From contig OW285195.1 of the NCBI GenBank assembly GCA_935421135.1, positions 14,460,158 to 14,524,157 of the forward strand: DNA of 64,000 nucleotides, given 5' to 3'. Position 1 is the first letter of the stretch; the number at the start of each line of letters is the position of its first letter. Shown in pieces: positions 13,201-23,897 of this stretch. The DNA comes from Bugulina stolonifera. Lineage: Eukaryota > Bryozoa > Gymnolaemata > Cheilostomatida > Bugulidae. The notes below the pieces were generated by a model. The model was not told the DNA's origin and did no database searches. It was given only the letters and a program-made list of their open reading frames with translations. The translations under genes were made by a program, and so were the position numbers.

Positions 13201-16200
13201 TGAAAAGTTTATTTAATGAATTACATAATGCTGACTTAACACATGCACACAACCTTTTATTTATTCTATTGCTACTATTGTGAAAAGCTTTTTTAATCTA
13301 TTATATATGCTGACTTAACACCTGCACACAGCCTTTTCTTGCTAATTATAGGTATGTGAAAAGCTTATTTAATCTATTATATATGCTGACTTAACACATG
13401 CACACAGCCTATTCTTTCAATTGTGTTTAAATTATTATATAAAGGTATTTTATGTGAAAAGCTTATTTAATCTATTATATATGCTGACTTAACACGTGCA
13501 CACAGCCTATTCTTTCAATTGTGTTTAAATTATTATATAAAGGTATTTTAACATGTGTACACACTCTTTTATTTATTCTATTGCTACTATTGTGAAAAGT
13601 TTATTTAATGAATTACATAATGCTGACTTAACACATGCACACAACCTTTTATTTATTCTATTGCTACTATTGTGAAAAGTTTATTTAATGTATTATATAT
13701 GCTGACTTAACGCATGCACACAGCCTATTCTTGCTAATAATAGCTATGACATGTGTGCATGCGTTAAGTCAGCATATATAATAGATTAAATAAGCTTTTC
13801 ACATACCTATTATTAGCAAGAAAAGGCTGTGTGCATGTGTTAAGTCAGCATATATAATAGATTAAATAAGCTTTTCACAATAGTAGCAATAGAATAAATA
13901 AAAGATTGTGTGCATGTGTTAAGTCAGCATTATGTAATTCATTAAGTAAACTTTTCACAATAGTAGCAATAGAATAAATAAAAGATTGTGTACACATGTT
14001 GAAATACCTTTATATAATAGATTAAATAATCTTTTCACATACCTATTATTAGCAAGAAAAGGCTGTGTGCATGTGTTAAGTCAGCATATATAATAGATTA
14101 AATAAGCTTTTCACAATAGTAGCAATAGAATAAATGAAAGGTTGTGTGCATGTGTTAAGTCAGCATTATGTAATTCATTAAATAAACTTTTCACAATAGT
14201 AGCAATAGAATAAATAAAAGATTGTGTAAACATGTTAAAATACCTTTATATAATAGTTTAAACACAATTGAAAGAATAGGCTGTGTGCATGTGTTAAGTC
14301 AGCATATATAATAGATTAAATAAGCTTTTCAATAGTAGGTAGGTGTCACTGTTTTAGTCTCCCTATAATAAATATAAAGTAGCAGGGTGTAAGTAATTTT
14401 TTAGCTTGATAGCATTATATACAATAGACACTTCACAATTGCTGCCAATTACCCTATTTAGCACTAACCTTATGTTCTACTTGTTGAAATCTCTGATCAG
14501 GTGCTGACTAGTAGGTAGCTGTCTCTGTTTTAGTCTCACTCTGTTGACTAGAGGCTGATTGTACATACTGCTAGAGTGAAAAACTCATACCTTAAATAGT
14601 AGTATTCAGTAGGCGGAGTCTAACCATTTCCCCACCCTTTGCAATACCACCCCGATGCCTCCCGATGCCAATCCGAAGCCTCACGATGCATCCCGATGCA
14701 CCCCGATGTGAATCCGAAGCCTCCCGATGCACCCCGATGTGAACCCGAAGCCTCCCGATGCATCCCGGTGGAGGCGGTGGAGGAGGGGTGGCGGTGATGA
14801 CGGTGATGGCGGCGGTGGTGGTGGTGGTGGTGGTGGCGGCGGCGGTGGTGGTGGTGGCGGTGGTGGCGGTGGCGGCGGTGGCGGCGGCGGTGGTGAGGGC
14901 GGTGGTGGCGGCGGCGGTGGCGGTGGCGGCGGCGGCGGCGGTGGCGACGGCGGCGGTGGCGGTGGTGCGGACGGGACGAGGGCGGTGGCGGGGAGGAGGG
15001 AGGAGTGGGAGGTGGGGGAGGGGGAGGGGAGGAGGGTGGGAAGGAGGGAGGGAAGGGGTCGTGGCCGGGTTTGGGGTCAAGTGTGCAAATGTTTTTTCGA
15101 CCAATCAGAAGGGGGGATTTTGGGGTGACCTTGGCAAGGTCGTGTGCAAAATTTTTGTGCTCTTCTGTGATTGGTTGAAATCGGAAATACCGGCTTGTGA
15201 TTGGTTGAAAACAGGGGTCAATGAGTGCGTGTCTGTCTAGAAGTGCACTGACTATACTACTTGTACAAAATCAATATCAGGCAATTCTGAGTGGTCGGCC
15301 CAATTTACATGGGTATAAAAAGGACATAATTGCTCAGTAATGCACATTATAGCTATATAAGTGACAATCTACTACATAGACAGTTAGTACAAGCAAATGT
15401 AATGCAATGTAAGTATATATAATTAGTGTGATGTAGTCGAGAGGCTATGTTAGGGTTATACGTGACCATTACAATATTTTCATCTGGACCTACATCTGCG
15501 TCTACGTCTACGTCTATGTCTACGTCTACATCTACACCTACATCTACATGTACATATACATATACATATACATGCATATGTACATTGTAGAATGCAATTT
15601 GTTCAGAATGTTTAGCATACATAAGGCTGCCAATATAATTATTTCATTCATCTCAACATTATCCCAAGTCTGTATATCCTTTCTAAGAGGACATTACTGC
15701 ACACAGATGGACAAAATGTATGGACTGATGACTGTGGAGCCAATGGGCTGAATTATGCTTTTAATTTCCATGCAATAATCCCAGATAGATGTACACATAA
15801 TGAACAGACAACTCCCCACTCACCGATTGCATATTTACCAGCCAACAATATTGATGGATATGATCAGGTCTCTGTTTGTTCCAGTTTGGGGTCATGCAGG
15901 GTGCTCACCAACTGACAGCATATGACTGAGGCATCTTTCTAGCACACTGGAACTCAGACTACTGCTGTTGTACCGAGGCCTCCCTCCATGGGTTAGGCAT
16001 AGTGCCAGCCCAATGGTGGCCTCGATTAGTATCCAGCCAATACGACAGCTCGTGTTTAATGAAAGATCATTTTATAATTGGAAACACTGCATCTACTATT
16101 ACCTGTTTACAAGAAGGTTCCGTGATGCTGTGGAGTGAACTGTGAAGGGTGTTCAGACTAGCTAGTTGGTCTTCATTTAGACAATCCGTGTGACTTTTCA

Positions 16201-18770
16201 TCCTAGAACAAAGCTCTGCTCTCGAAAATGAATAAATGGCCGCTAGTGTAACCGACACTTTAGTGGTATTTTCAGTTTGGTATGTTTGATTATGAATAGT
16301 CTATTATTCTTATGTATGATGAGAGGTCAAGGTCACCGCTATAGACATAATTATGCAGTATAGAATAGAGGTCTTTGTATATTGTGTGCATGCAGTGTTT
16401 ACCGTGAATTGTATACTTCTAGTTGGTCGAGTCTCGCAACTTTACAAACCGGCATAAAATTGTTCCTGTAAAAAGAGAAAGAAGATTGCACATGGCTGAC
16501 TTTTTCATCTACTCATCCCGAAACCTGGTAGACAAGGCAGTAATCGCAATGAATGGAGATATAAGTAAGTTTTTCTGACTGGGAGCAGATCATTATGTCA
16601 ACTGTGATAATATTGAACACCTAGATTATTCTAAGTTTAGTTAGTGCGAGTCAATTAACCAACGATAGTGGTTATACATGTATAATGATGTCTGTCTACT
16701 CTCTGTTAATAGTCCTGGGAGAAGGGTTCGAGTTGGTAGATACGAAACGAATGAGAGATGAACATGTCCTGTATTCTCTAACCAGGCATGGCGTAGATAA
16801 AACTGGTGAAGGAAAGAAATGTGAAACAGTTAATATGTGTTTAAATAGAGACTATCAAGGTAATTTATTAATTATTTATTGATTATTTATTGATTATTTA
16901 TTGATTATTTATTGATTATTTATTGATTATTTATTGATTATTTATTGATTATTTATTGATTATTTATTGATTATTTATTGATTATTTATTGATTATTTAT
17001 TGATTATTTATTGATTATTTATTGATTATTTATTGATTATTTATTGATTATTTATTGATTATTTATTGATTATTTATTGATTTATTGGAAGAAAATAGCA
17101 AAAAAACTATAATATTGCTGAGATGAGACTGGTACAAGTACACATGATTTCACATAGCTAATGACTTTATATTTGAGGAATGGTAGCATCATTATTTAGT
17201 ACATTATGTACATGCATCTACACGTAAAAGAGAAGACAACTTCTTCCTCTGTAATTTCAATGATGATTGATATTGGTGTGGTTTATAGGAAAAACGACTC
17301 CCTGTCAGGGCTTAATGCATTATTGCTTTTATATACGTAGATGTAGAGTGCAGACAACTTCACTGGGATTTTATGCTGATCCTCATGTTTGTTTCCCTTA
17401 TCATTTGGATTCAGCAGTGTATTGGGTTAGCCCTGTGTGATTAGATAATAATTATATTTGCAATTATCTGCTGGAGGGAATACTAACTAACAGAGTTCAT
17501 GATGGTGTACTTTTTATCTTTAGATAGGGAAGCATGGCTTTTTAGTTTTATTTATTTACTAGCTGTATACATGTATATGCGCTGTAGAGTGTAGTGTCTG
17601 TTTACAGGTTCCCATGCACTTAGAGCACCTACTGTAACTTATGCATGTGCTTTACAGGTTCCCATGACACTCATATCTTCAGGTTAGGATCTCCACTAAA
17701 TGAAACTTTAATATTAGACAGACTGGATTATCCAATCAACATGTGGCAAGCAGAGAACGGTAAGACAACTCTTAATACTATATTATATTACATGGTAAGA
17801 TAACTCCTTATATTATTATAATGCATTCCGTGGTAGGGTAACTCCTTATATTATTATAATGCATTCTGTGGTAGAGTAACTCCTTATATTATTATAATGC
17901 ATTCTGTGGTAGGGTAACTCCTTATATTATTATAATGCATTCTGTGGTAGAGTAACTCCTTATATTATTATATTGCATTCTGTGGTAGAGTAACTCCTTA
18001 TATTATTATAATGCATTCTGTGGTAGAGTAACTCCTTATATTATTATAATGCATTCTGTGGTAGGGTACCTCCTTACATTATTATAATGCATTCTGTGGT
18101 AGAGTAACTCCTTATATTATTATAATGCATTCTGTGGTAGGGTAACTCCTTATATTATTATAATGCATTCTGTGGTAGAGTAACTCCTTATATTATTATA
18201 TTGCATTCTGTGGTAGAGTAACTCCTTATATTATTATAATGCATTCTGTGGTAGGGTAACTCCTTACATTATTATAATGCATTCTGTGGTAGGGTAACTC
18301 CTTATATTATTATAATGCATTCTGTGGTAGAGTAACTCCGTATATTATTATAATGCATTCTGTGGTAGGGTAACTCCTTATATTATTATATTGCATTGCA
18401 GGGAACAAACATGAATCTTTCACATGAAAGTCCATAACTCTAACCCTTAGGCCTCGGCCGCTTCCTTTCTCCACGCATAGAGTACAATTTCAACACGAAG
18501 TTACACATCTAATGAAATACTGATTACATTGCAGGTATGTTATGGACATTCCGGAATCTCCTAAAATATACAGTGAGGAATCCTTGTAGAGTGCTCAGAT
18601 CCTATCACAACCATTGCTCCAAAGTCCATGGCCCGAAGGAAACAAAGAATCATAACTACTCTATAATGACGCTGCCACACAAGGGCTGGGTCTGGAAGAA
18701 TATAGGGGAAGCTTGGACTCCATTTGAAAACAAGTTGGTGTATGGCAGTAAGACCTCTCAAAAACATTGA
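4294..18770 (+). CDS. GT-A: type II membrane glycosyltransferase-like protein, 7 exons
   Basis: Exons: 4294-4381, 6471-6629, 7080-7225, 16423-16564, 16713-16859, 17658-17759, 18535-18770. They join in frame (phases 1,1,0,1,1,1) to 339 codons plus stop. Residues 1-29 are a signal anchor (hydrophobic from about residue 10), followed by a low-complexity stem (to about residue 70) and a catalytic-type domain. Seen motifs, in order: FYVITMLSVFN, VHLFYIDDDAL, RLHMADFFIY, IAMNGDI, LYSLTRHG, SHDTHIFRLG, NPCRV and NHCSKVHG. The order (acidic cluster, ADFF, NGDI, SR/TR strand, HDTHIF, NPC..H.H) resembles a nucleotide-diphospho-sugar transferase-like family with NADI, SQDAWIF and GCDN motifs. That placement is by pattern memory, so function is inferred: a Golgi lumenal sugar transferase of unknown substrate. 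Intron 3 is 9.2 kb because a hAT element, a SINE-like repeat and a 5-kb foldback element lie in it. GT-B is a tandem paralogue. Confidence 0.8.
4680..4830. repeat. Degenerate TTTAGAACTCCATGTA repeats in GT-A intron 1
   Basis: About five imperfect copies of a 25-30-bp unit built around ATTTAGAACTCCATGTA lie in intron 1. They are diverged and unlikely to be recent. Confidence 0.5.
5115..5579. mobile_element. Non-autonomous hAT element (465 bp) in GT-A intron 1
   Basis: It begins CAGGGGTTCCTAACC and ends GGCTGGGAACCCCTG, a typical hAT-type inverted end. It is flanked by a perfect 8-bp target duplication GTATAGAT (5107-5114 and 5580-5587). GTACCCCT repeats are subterminal on both sides. There is no transposase coding capacity. 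Confidence 0.92.
6765..6991. mobile_element. Short MITE in GT-A intron 2 (family also in GT-B intron 2)
   Basis: A roughly 225-bp block bounded by CTTTCACACTGCAGTT and an inverted AACTGCAAAGCGAAAA end. Its interior (GGGGTTCAAAGTTC, TTGAACTTGCTGACC, AGCATGTCACTATATA, GTGGTTA) matches the reverse complement of 26536-26743 in intron 2 of GT-B. The two copies are in opposite orientation, so they are probably independent insertions of one family. Confidence 0.65.
7311..7480 (+). repeat. tRNA-derived SINE-like sequence
   Basis: TGGTGGCTCAGTGGGCTAGA resembles a pol III A box at the start of a tRNA-like head, but the expected B box (near 7360-7375) is degenerate. A GC-richer tail follows. It lies 85 bp into GT-A intron 3. 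It is not a functional tRNA, because no acceptor stem closes. Confidence 0.45.
8785..9758. mobile_element. Non-autonomous hAT element (974 bp) in GT-A intron 3
   Basis: Ends are CAGGGGTGGGAG on the left and CTAGTCCCACCCCTG on the right, with a perfect 8-bp duplication ATTGTTGG at 8777-8784 and 9759-9766. The interior has no transposase frame. It shares the CAGGGGT start with the 5115 element but differs internally. Confidence 0.92.
10041..10268 (-). mobile_element. LTR-like promoter/polyA fragment
   Basis: On the minus strand a TATATAAAG box (near 10133) is followed about 50 bp later by CAATAAAG (near 10080), the spacing of a retroviral-type LTR U3-R region. The upstream flank is TGTTGAACAATTTCC. 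I could not find matching target duplications or internal retroelement sequence. A solo or truncated LTR is only a suggestion. Confidence 0.3.
10303..10572 (+). repeat. Left terminal inverted repeat of the foldback element
   Basis: It pairs with 14997-15267. The arm contains two AACCAATCACA motifs and one inverted TGATTGGTC, i.e. three CCAAT boxes, the palindrome GACCTTGCCAAGGTC and a pyrimidine-rich inner end. One difference seen near the tip is AGGATAG against AGTATAG. Confidence 0.88.
10574..11078. repeat. CCCGATG minisatellite inside the foldback element
   Basis: Alternating units CCCCGATGTTG (11 bp) and CCCCGATGTG (10 bp), with CGATGTGTC variants, run for about 500 bp. Lacking stop codons, the array is open in several frames on both strands. 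The low-complexity 'proteins' it predicts are artefacts. Confidence 0.93.
11330..12770. repeat. Large palindrome 1 of the foldback element
   Basis: The centre lies near 12190. The left arm runs from the TAAGTCAGCATATATAATAG block and a 300-bp spacer (AGTAGGTAGGTGTCACTG to GGCGGAGTCTAACC) into CCCGATGCATCCCGATG units. The right arm repeats all of this inverted. The array part (11770-12430) is a roughly 30-bp unit mixing CCGAAGCCTCCCGATG and CATCCCGATGTGAAT. Confidence 0.85.
12760..14335. repeat. Large palindrome 2: inverted arrays of an 80-bp unit
   Basis: Left arm: about a dozen units or part-units of TATATATGCTGACTTAACAC, CATGCACACAGCCT and TTTATTTATTCTATTGCTAC. The same units appear inverted from about 13745 to 14335. 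The loop near 13730-13750 contains TTGCTAATAATAGC. Beyond 14335 the inverted spacer and a short CCCGATG stretch repeat the outer part of palindrome 1. Confidence 0.85.
14768..14995 (+). repeat. (GGC/GGT)n microsatellite
   Basis: Almost pure GGN triplets for about 230 bp, between the last CCCGATG units and the right terminal repeat. They make spurious poly-Gly, poly-Ala and poly-Val frames. No gene is present. Confidence 0.93.
14997..15267 (-). repeat. Right terminal inverted repeat of the foldback element
   Basis: Inverted copy of 10303-10572, ending GTACAAGTAG-type at 15267. Near-perfect identity suggests recent insertion or arm homogenisation. Confidence 0.88.
15485..15575. repeat. TCTACG/TCTACA hexamer microsatellite
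   Basis: Hexamers TCTACG, TCTACA and variants grade into TACATA repeats. Valine/Asp-rich frames across it are spurious. Confidence 0.85.
15909..16255 (-). CDS. Two candidate minus-strand exons inside GT-A intron 3
   Basis: Segment 16255-16103 is open on the minus strand and ends CAG at a GTAATAG donor in phase 0. Segment 16020-15909 is open in phase 0, preceded by a TACTAAT branch-like motif and followed by GTGAGC. Joined, they read about 88 residues, Leu/Ser-rich and helical-looking (NEDQLASLNTLHSSL, then TIGLALCLTHG). No clear initiator or further exons were found; an internal ATG lies near 16201. The start of the second segment resembles 61408-61460, so part may be a dispersed repeat instead of a gene. 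Unrecognised; a gene fragment is possible. Confidence 0.3.
16862..17083. repeat. 11-bp tandem repeat TATTTATTGAT in GT-A intron 5
   Basis: About 20 near-perfect copies start immediately after the exon 5 donor (GTAATT at 16860) and end at TTATTGGAAG. Confidence 0.95.
17765..18396. repeat. 38-bp minisatellite in GT-A intron 6
   Basis: The unit is CATTCTGTGGTAGAGTAACT followed by CCTTATATTATTATAATG, about 16 copies, with a GAGTAAC/GGGTAAC dimorphism. The core GGTAG(A/G)(G)TAACTCCTTATATTAT is shared with the 35-bp array in the matching intron of GT-B (30640-31290). Confidence 0.93.
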
Positions 18771-18999
18771 GATAGGAACGACATGTTTGATATTTAATCA
18801 ATCATGAGAGATAAGTAATCTCCCCTGTATGCATAAACAATAAGAAGAAATTCTGACTTCTGTTATAAATAGTGGAAAGACAATTTAGTTACTGACTTCT
18901 AATCTGAATTAGTATAGATGTGGGTGGAGTGTTGGCGTACCGGTACACATTGCGTTAGGCTTTGCATATATTATGGTTATGTGGTATTGTGGTTGGTAT
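18771..18999. other. 3' flank of GT-A
   Basis: This should contain the GT-A 3' UTR. I see no canonical AATAAA in it; a variant signal may be used. Confidence 0.3.
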
Positions 19000-19717
19000 T
19001 AGAGGTGGAACGAGACAGCATTTTTGGTTTCGAGACGAGATTCGAGACACTACTTCTAAAAAATTCGAGACGAGACTGGGTCTTAGGATTCAAGGGAATT
19101 TTCCTAAAAAACTTGCCAAATTTTATATATCTGCCTGTTTGTTAGAACTCCAATAGTTTCAATTGCTACACTATAAACTCTGTATTTTATCATTATCCAT
19201 TTCAATAAAAGGTGAACAGGAGGCTGTGAAATATATTGTACATGTATTCCATGTACATTACATTGCATGTACATGGGTACTAAAATAATAATGTAATTTG
19301 ACAAATTAGTATGGAGTTATGTTTCCTTTAAGGAAATAATCTCACGAGTAGACAACTTTTGGTAAAGACATAACATTGCATTATGGGAGCGGTGATTGAC
19401 AGTCGTTAGTAATTCTGTATGACTTGTAGTATCGACTAGTAGCTCAGCGTTAGCTGTAATGCTATTCCTAGGAAATCAGTACTGGGAATGTACATGTGGG
19501 TAGTATTACTAAATAATTTGAATAATAATTTTCTATTTGATAGATTTATTGTTGATCAGCAATTAATTGTATTATAATTATTAAATTATTATAAATAAAA
19601 TTTATTAGTTGCTATTTGTTCTCCAGTCTCGAATACTAATTACCATCTCGAGACGACTTTCGAGACAAGGCAAGTCGATACGAGACTCGAGATTTCTCGA
19701 GTCTCGTTCCACCTCTA
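19000..19717. mobile_element. Non-autonomous hAT element (718 bp) downstream of GT-A
   Basis: It begins TAGAGGTGGAACGAGAC and ends GTCTCGTTCCACCTCTA. The 8-bp target duplication GTTGGTAT is perfect (18992-18999 and 19718-19725). Subterminal CGAGAC/GTCTCG repeats are dense on both sides and would be the transposase-binding type. No transposase frame is present. Confidence 0.92.
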
Positions 19718-20711
19718 GTTGGTATAGTACAGTAGTGCTGGCATAAATGTTAGATATGAACTTTGCTGCTGACTGACAATCACCATTTACATGTGGCCAG
19801 TAAAGGTTTACTCATGTATTGTTCTTTATTTGTATAGACTGAAAATTGTAATATTATGATTTCAACCTTACCCTGTGGTCTGTGCCATAAAGCTGCCGAC
19901 CTCTGGCTCTAAACTAGCATAAACCTACTAATATTTATATCCATTTAATCAAGTTCCATCCATAAATTATGCGAAGATTTACAATGTACATGCATACTTT
20001 TACATTAACTGAAATTCATTGGATGCATCATAATATAATGACGGTCTAGAAAAGTGTCAATCCCTGAATTCGACACGTTTTATATTTAGATGCAGAGATA
20101 CTGTCAAATAAATCAATTCATTTGAGTATCTACAAATCTCATATAATATAAATGTATTATACTTGGACTCGTTCATGTTATTTCAACCTGTGTGCTATTG
20201 GACCTGGACAGTCTTCAGTTGGTAATGCAGTATGCTACTATAAGGTCACAAGGTCACACTCCATAGCTTTAATATGTAGGAGTGCTGATAGCTCACTAAT
20301 GGGTGACTTTCCCTTCCACCAGAAGGTTTAGTCAGTGCTAGTTAAATACTGGCTACACTTTTTGAGGATAGAAAATAGTTTAGAATTATCAACTCCACAT
20401 TCTTATACCATGTATCAAAGTGTTCGTTATTATCTTCCAGCTAATTTATGCAACAAAATTTCAGGTTAATTTTACTAAATATGACATGGAGCAAATGTCT
20501 TACAATTGCTCTTTACACTGTAGTGCTAGAGTAAATATTTCAAAACTGAGTTTTTTATCTTGAGATCCTTCATCTTCCTTTTTGTCATAGCATCTGTCAT
20601 CATCTTAAATCTCTTCTAAAACCTAGCTTTCCAAAAACGTCTAATATTGCCATGCTGCTGTTATACAGTCAAATATAGAACGCAGCAGCAGACTGCTACA
20701 CTAACCTGAGA

Positions 20712-20824
20712 TGCATGGGCGCTCATAAGCTATTGATTATAATTAGAAGTTGCCCTCTCTCATAAATAAGATAAGTTGAGAGAGGACAACTTCTAATCAT
20801 GATCAGAAGCTTATGAGTGCCCAT
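20712..20824. repeat. Hairpin-forming inverted repeat
   Basis: GCATGGGCGCTCATAAGCT, TTAGAAGTTGCCCTCTCTCA and, inverted, GAGAGAGGACAACTTCTAA and AGCTTATGAGTGCCCATGC. Related half-copies occur at 8924-8975 and 52003-52056. Confidence 0.85.
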
Positions 20825-22842
20825 GCTGACATGACCTCTGTTTTTGGCACTTAAAATGGCATTGACTCATCAAAGATAACTGTGGAAACATCCACAGTGT
20901 TGCTCTATTTAATGAGCTAATCCTGCATTCAAAACAAGGAGGGTCCTGTGGAAAAGCATAGGTTATAATCAGGGCGCTCCTCAAAGTGTAGTAGAAGGTA
21001 AAATTCTACATTCTAAAATTTTACAGGTAGAAACCTATATCCTATTTATACTATTGTATCGCTATTGTAATATAATATGAGGGCCTGCATTATATCAAGG
21101 AGTAAGATTATATATAGGCTAATTGAAATTAGACAAATTTGGAGCAAATTTGTTCATGTGATTTTTTACTAACTGTAACAAGATATTGCATTACATTTGT
21201 GTAGCGTCTGTAAGATGCATAAAATGCTCTAGCAGTGTTTATATTAGTGCTACACGGTGTTTCGGTTTCAAACGCTGTTTACAACTTTATATGCATGTAT
21301 AAATTGCATCTGTACATACAGTGTATAGTAATATATATTATTGTATGTGGGGCTTACAGGTACGTGTACATCACACCCCACACACAACAAATAATATACA
21401 TGTAGTAACATTACTAACATTATTTTTAGTTGTTTTTCCAAAGATGTCTTTGTGTATTTGAACTCTAGTCTCTAGAGCAGTTAGTACTTAGTAGGTCCAA
21501 CCAAACTGACAGTAACATAGGAATACGTAGTAATACTAGTATACTTGTGCATTACTTGGCACTGCACTACCTGTCTAGCGTAGAATGATGGGGGCTACTA
21601 AAAGAAGGCCTGGGACCAGTGTTCGAAGTGTGGTTATACGAGAGTATACGTATAAGGTGTGTACCTACCTCAATTTTAGTGGTTATACACAGGCTGTGTA
21701 CCCTCACCAGAGCACAATCTTTTTCATTTTAGTAATTTACTAATATTATATCTTAGCTACTATAAGATAGCTGTAGGTAGGATAGCTATACAATACTAAT
21801 CTGTGTTGCATGCACCGACCGTGTACCTACCCACCTCATTTGTTACATTTTGAACACTGCCTGGGACCATCACCGCAACTTTATCTAGGAAAGATAAATC
21901 ACGGCTTATAACTGCTCAGCCGTGACCATACCTCCTTGATCTACGCTTGATACATGTACATGTGTATTTGTAACCTTGCTAGCCTAGCACATATTTTTAC
22001 TATTGCTATATATAATAATTGATATTGATAACGGTTGTGCTTGCTGCAGTAGTTAGTTAGTAGTAGTTAGTGCTTCAATCACTGTACTCATTACTTTACT
22101 ATGCTCTGGATAAGGAACTTATAATTATATTATTAGAAAAGGTTAGTACGACAACTTATGAATATACGTAGATATATTATAGAATATTCAATATAGATAA
22201 AATAATAATAATCATAAGGACAATCACAATGGTCACATGAAATGAATGATAATCATTCATTTCATTTCAATCATCATTATGATTGATTGAATGAATGAAT
22301 GAATGAATAAGTGATAGATCGTAATGATTGTATCCAGTGGAGGACAGCAAATAAATTGAAAGTGTAGGTTTGAAACTGAAATGTTACAAATGTTAAATGT
22401 TTGATAACTTATTATTATAATATTATTTATTAGCTTATAGCCTTATAGAAAGTACCACAAGACATGGTTTAAAATTTAGTTCAATCCTCAACAGTTACAG
22501 TCTAGTCTTGCCAAGTTCTGCTGCTCGCCAGCTGCTTTGCTAACCCATAATTCTTATGCCATAGGCATGTGATATTAAATTATTTCATATAACAACTACA
22601 GCAGGTAGTTGGTAAAGAGTACATTTCTTTTTGTAATAAATGACACTGCTTGGTAACTCATGCAGAGTTTTAGGGTTTGTTTTTCAAGTATATAAGTGTA
22701 CCTGTACGACAAGTGCTGAACTTCAACTTGATTCTCCTTTCTTCAATGCTCTCATCTGCATCTAGATGGAATATTGAGCCTGTAATATGTTCTCGCCTAG
22801 CGTTAGATGGTATGGGTGCTGTAATCGACTAATCGCCGTATC

Positions 22843-23082
22843 TTATATGTGTGAAGAACTCTGGTAAACTTTGCAACTCTTTCGTAAACTTCCAAATTTC
22901 TCCATTACTGCACCTAACTTGGTATTTGCCAAACTAAATGTGTAAGTTGGCTGCGCTGCGATTGTGATTCCAAAGTACTGCTTAGTGGGCGTAGTGTACC
23001 TACCCGATATTCTAATACTCTCCAAAGCTGTAACAAGTCCTCTATTTACCTCGTATATACAGATAACTTTGTTGTGACACAT
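22843..23082 (-). CDS. Unrecognised open frame, possible terminal exon
   Basis: An 80-codon minus-strand frame ends at TAA at 22843. Composition is ordinary protein-like (mixed charged and hydrophobic, no repeats, e.g. ALESIRISGRYTTP). A possible donor or acceptor lies near ATACGAG/GTAAAT at 23050. No partner exon was found and I do not recognise the protein. It could equally be chance. Confidence 0.2.
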   Translation of the reverse strand: MCHNKVICIYEVNRGLVTALESIRISGRYTTPTKQYFGITIAAQPTYTFSLANTKLGAVMEKFGSLRKSCKVYQSSSHI

Positions 23083-23897
23083 AGCATAATTATGTATTGC
23101 AAATGTACAGTTGTTTCACAATATAACTTGGTAAATGGGGGCGGGGGGGGGGGGGGGGTGAGTGTAGCTTACACATTATATGGTTTATAGGCCTACTTGT
23201 ACAAAGTTATTTGACATGAATATGTTACATAATTATGCTAGCACAACCTCTTATGGCCTCTCAACTTGAAGCTGCTTGCTAGCCTTGGTACCCAGCACTC
23301 TAGGATGAATAGAAACAGTTCGAAAAGGACAGTTGGTAAATTATTGCAGTGGGAAATTCCCAATGCGCAAATCTAGAATGTAAAACACTCATTTGAAGTA
23401 CTTCCGGGTTTGAGTTAGTTAGTTAGTTAGTTAATGCTCTAGATGTGCTGCTGATGTATTCCATATTGCAGTTCGACATGTAGCTCCCTATCTGAATCAT
23501 TGACATTCCTTACCTACCCACCCATTATAATATTATTGTAAGATTTGTGATGCAGTGGTGATCACTAGCCGAAATACAGTTCCTGGTTGCCATGGCTGTT
23601 TGTAGTTACAGTTTGTTGTACTAGTACTGGTACTACTACACTGTAATAGTAGATCTACTACTAAACATCACAGATTGATGGAGTGCAGTAGGACTTTTCG
23701 TCATGCATACAGTTCTACAAAGATATACTATCAGAGCTCTTTGACCTTTGACTTCCAGCATATGAAATATTGTAAACAATACAAACTGTACTGTTAGTAC
23801 TATTCTACATGTATAATATACCTGTATATAGCTAGTAACTGAATAATTTGTTGCGTTTGCAGGAAACTAGTGGATAGCCTCAGTTATTCCCTACAGG

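Larger units (their letters stand above)
10303..15267. mobile_element. Nested foldback-type element, about 5 kb, in GT-A intron 3
   Basis: About 270 bp at the left end (10303-10572) reappears almost unchanged and inverted at 14997-15267, starting TGTACAAGTAG at each end. Between them lie: a CCCGATG minisatellite (10574-11078); a first palindrome centred near 12190; a second palindrome centred near 13740, whose arms are tandem 80-bp units; and a (GGC/GGT)n tract (14768-14995). No transposase or other credible protein is encoded. The design, long inverted ends plus internal inverted tandem arrays, is that of foldback elements. I could not define a target duplication. Confidence 0.75.
19726..23897. 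other. Intergenic between GT-A and GT-B
   Basis: No multi-exon gene is recognised. Contents noted: an inverted repeat (20712-20824), a TGAA/TTCA microsatellite with a short palindrome (22235-22310), a minus-strand open frame (22843-23082), a G-run (23138-23158) and TTAG repeats (about 23414-23433). The last few hundred bases before 23898 should hold the GT-B promoter. Confidence 0.4.

Noticed and set aside
14592..15240. Poly-Gly, poly-Ala and poly-Val frames
   Set aside because: Produced by the (GGC/GGT)n tract; no start context, splice sites or domain.
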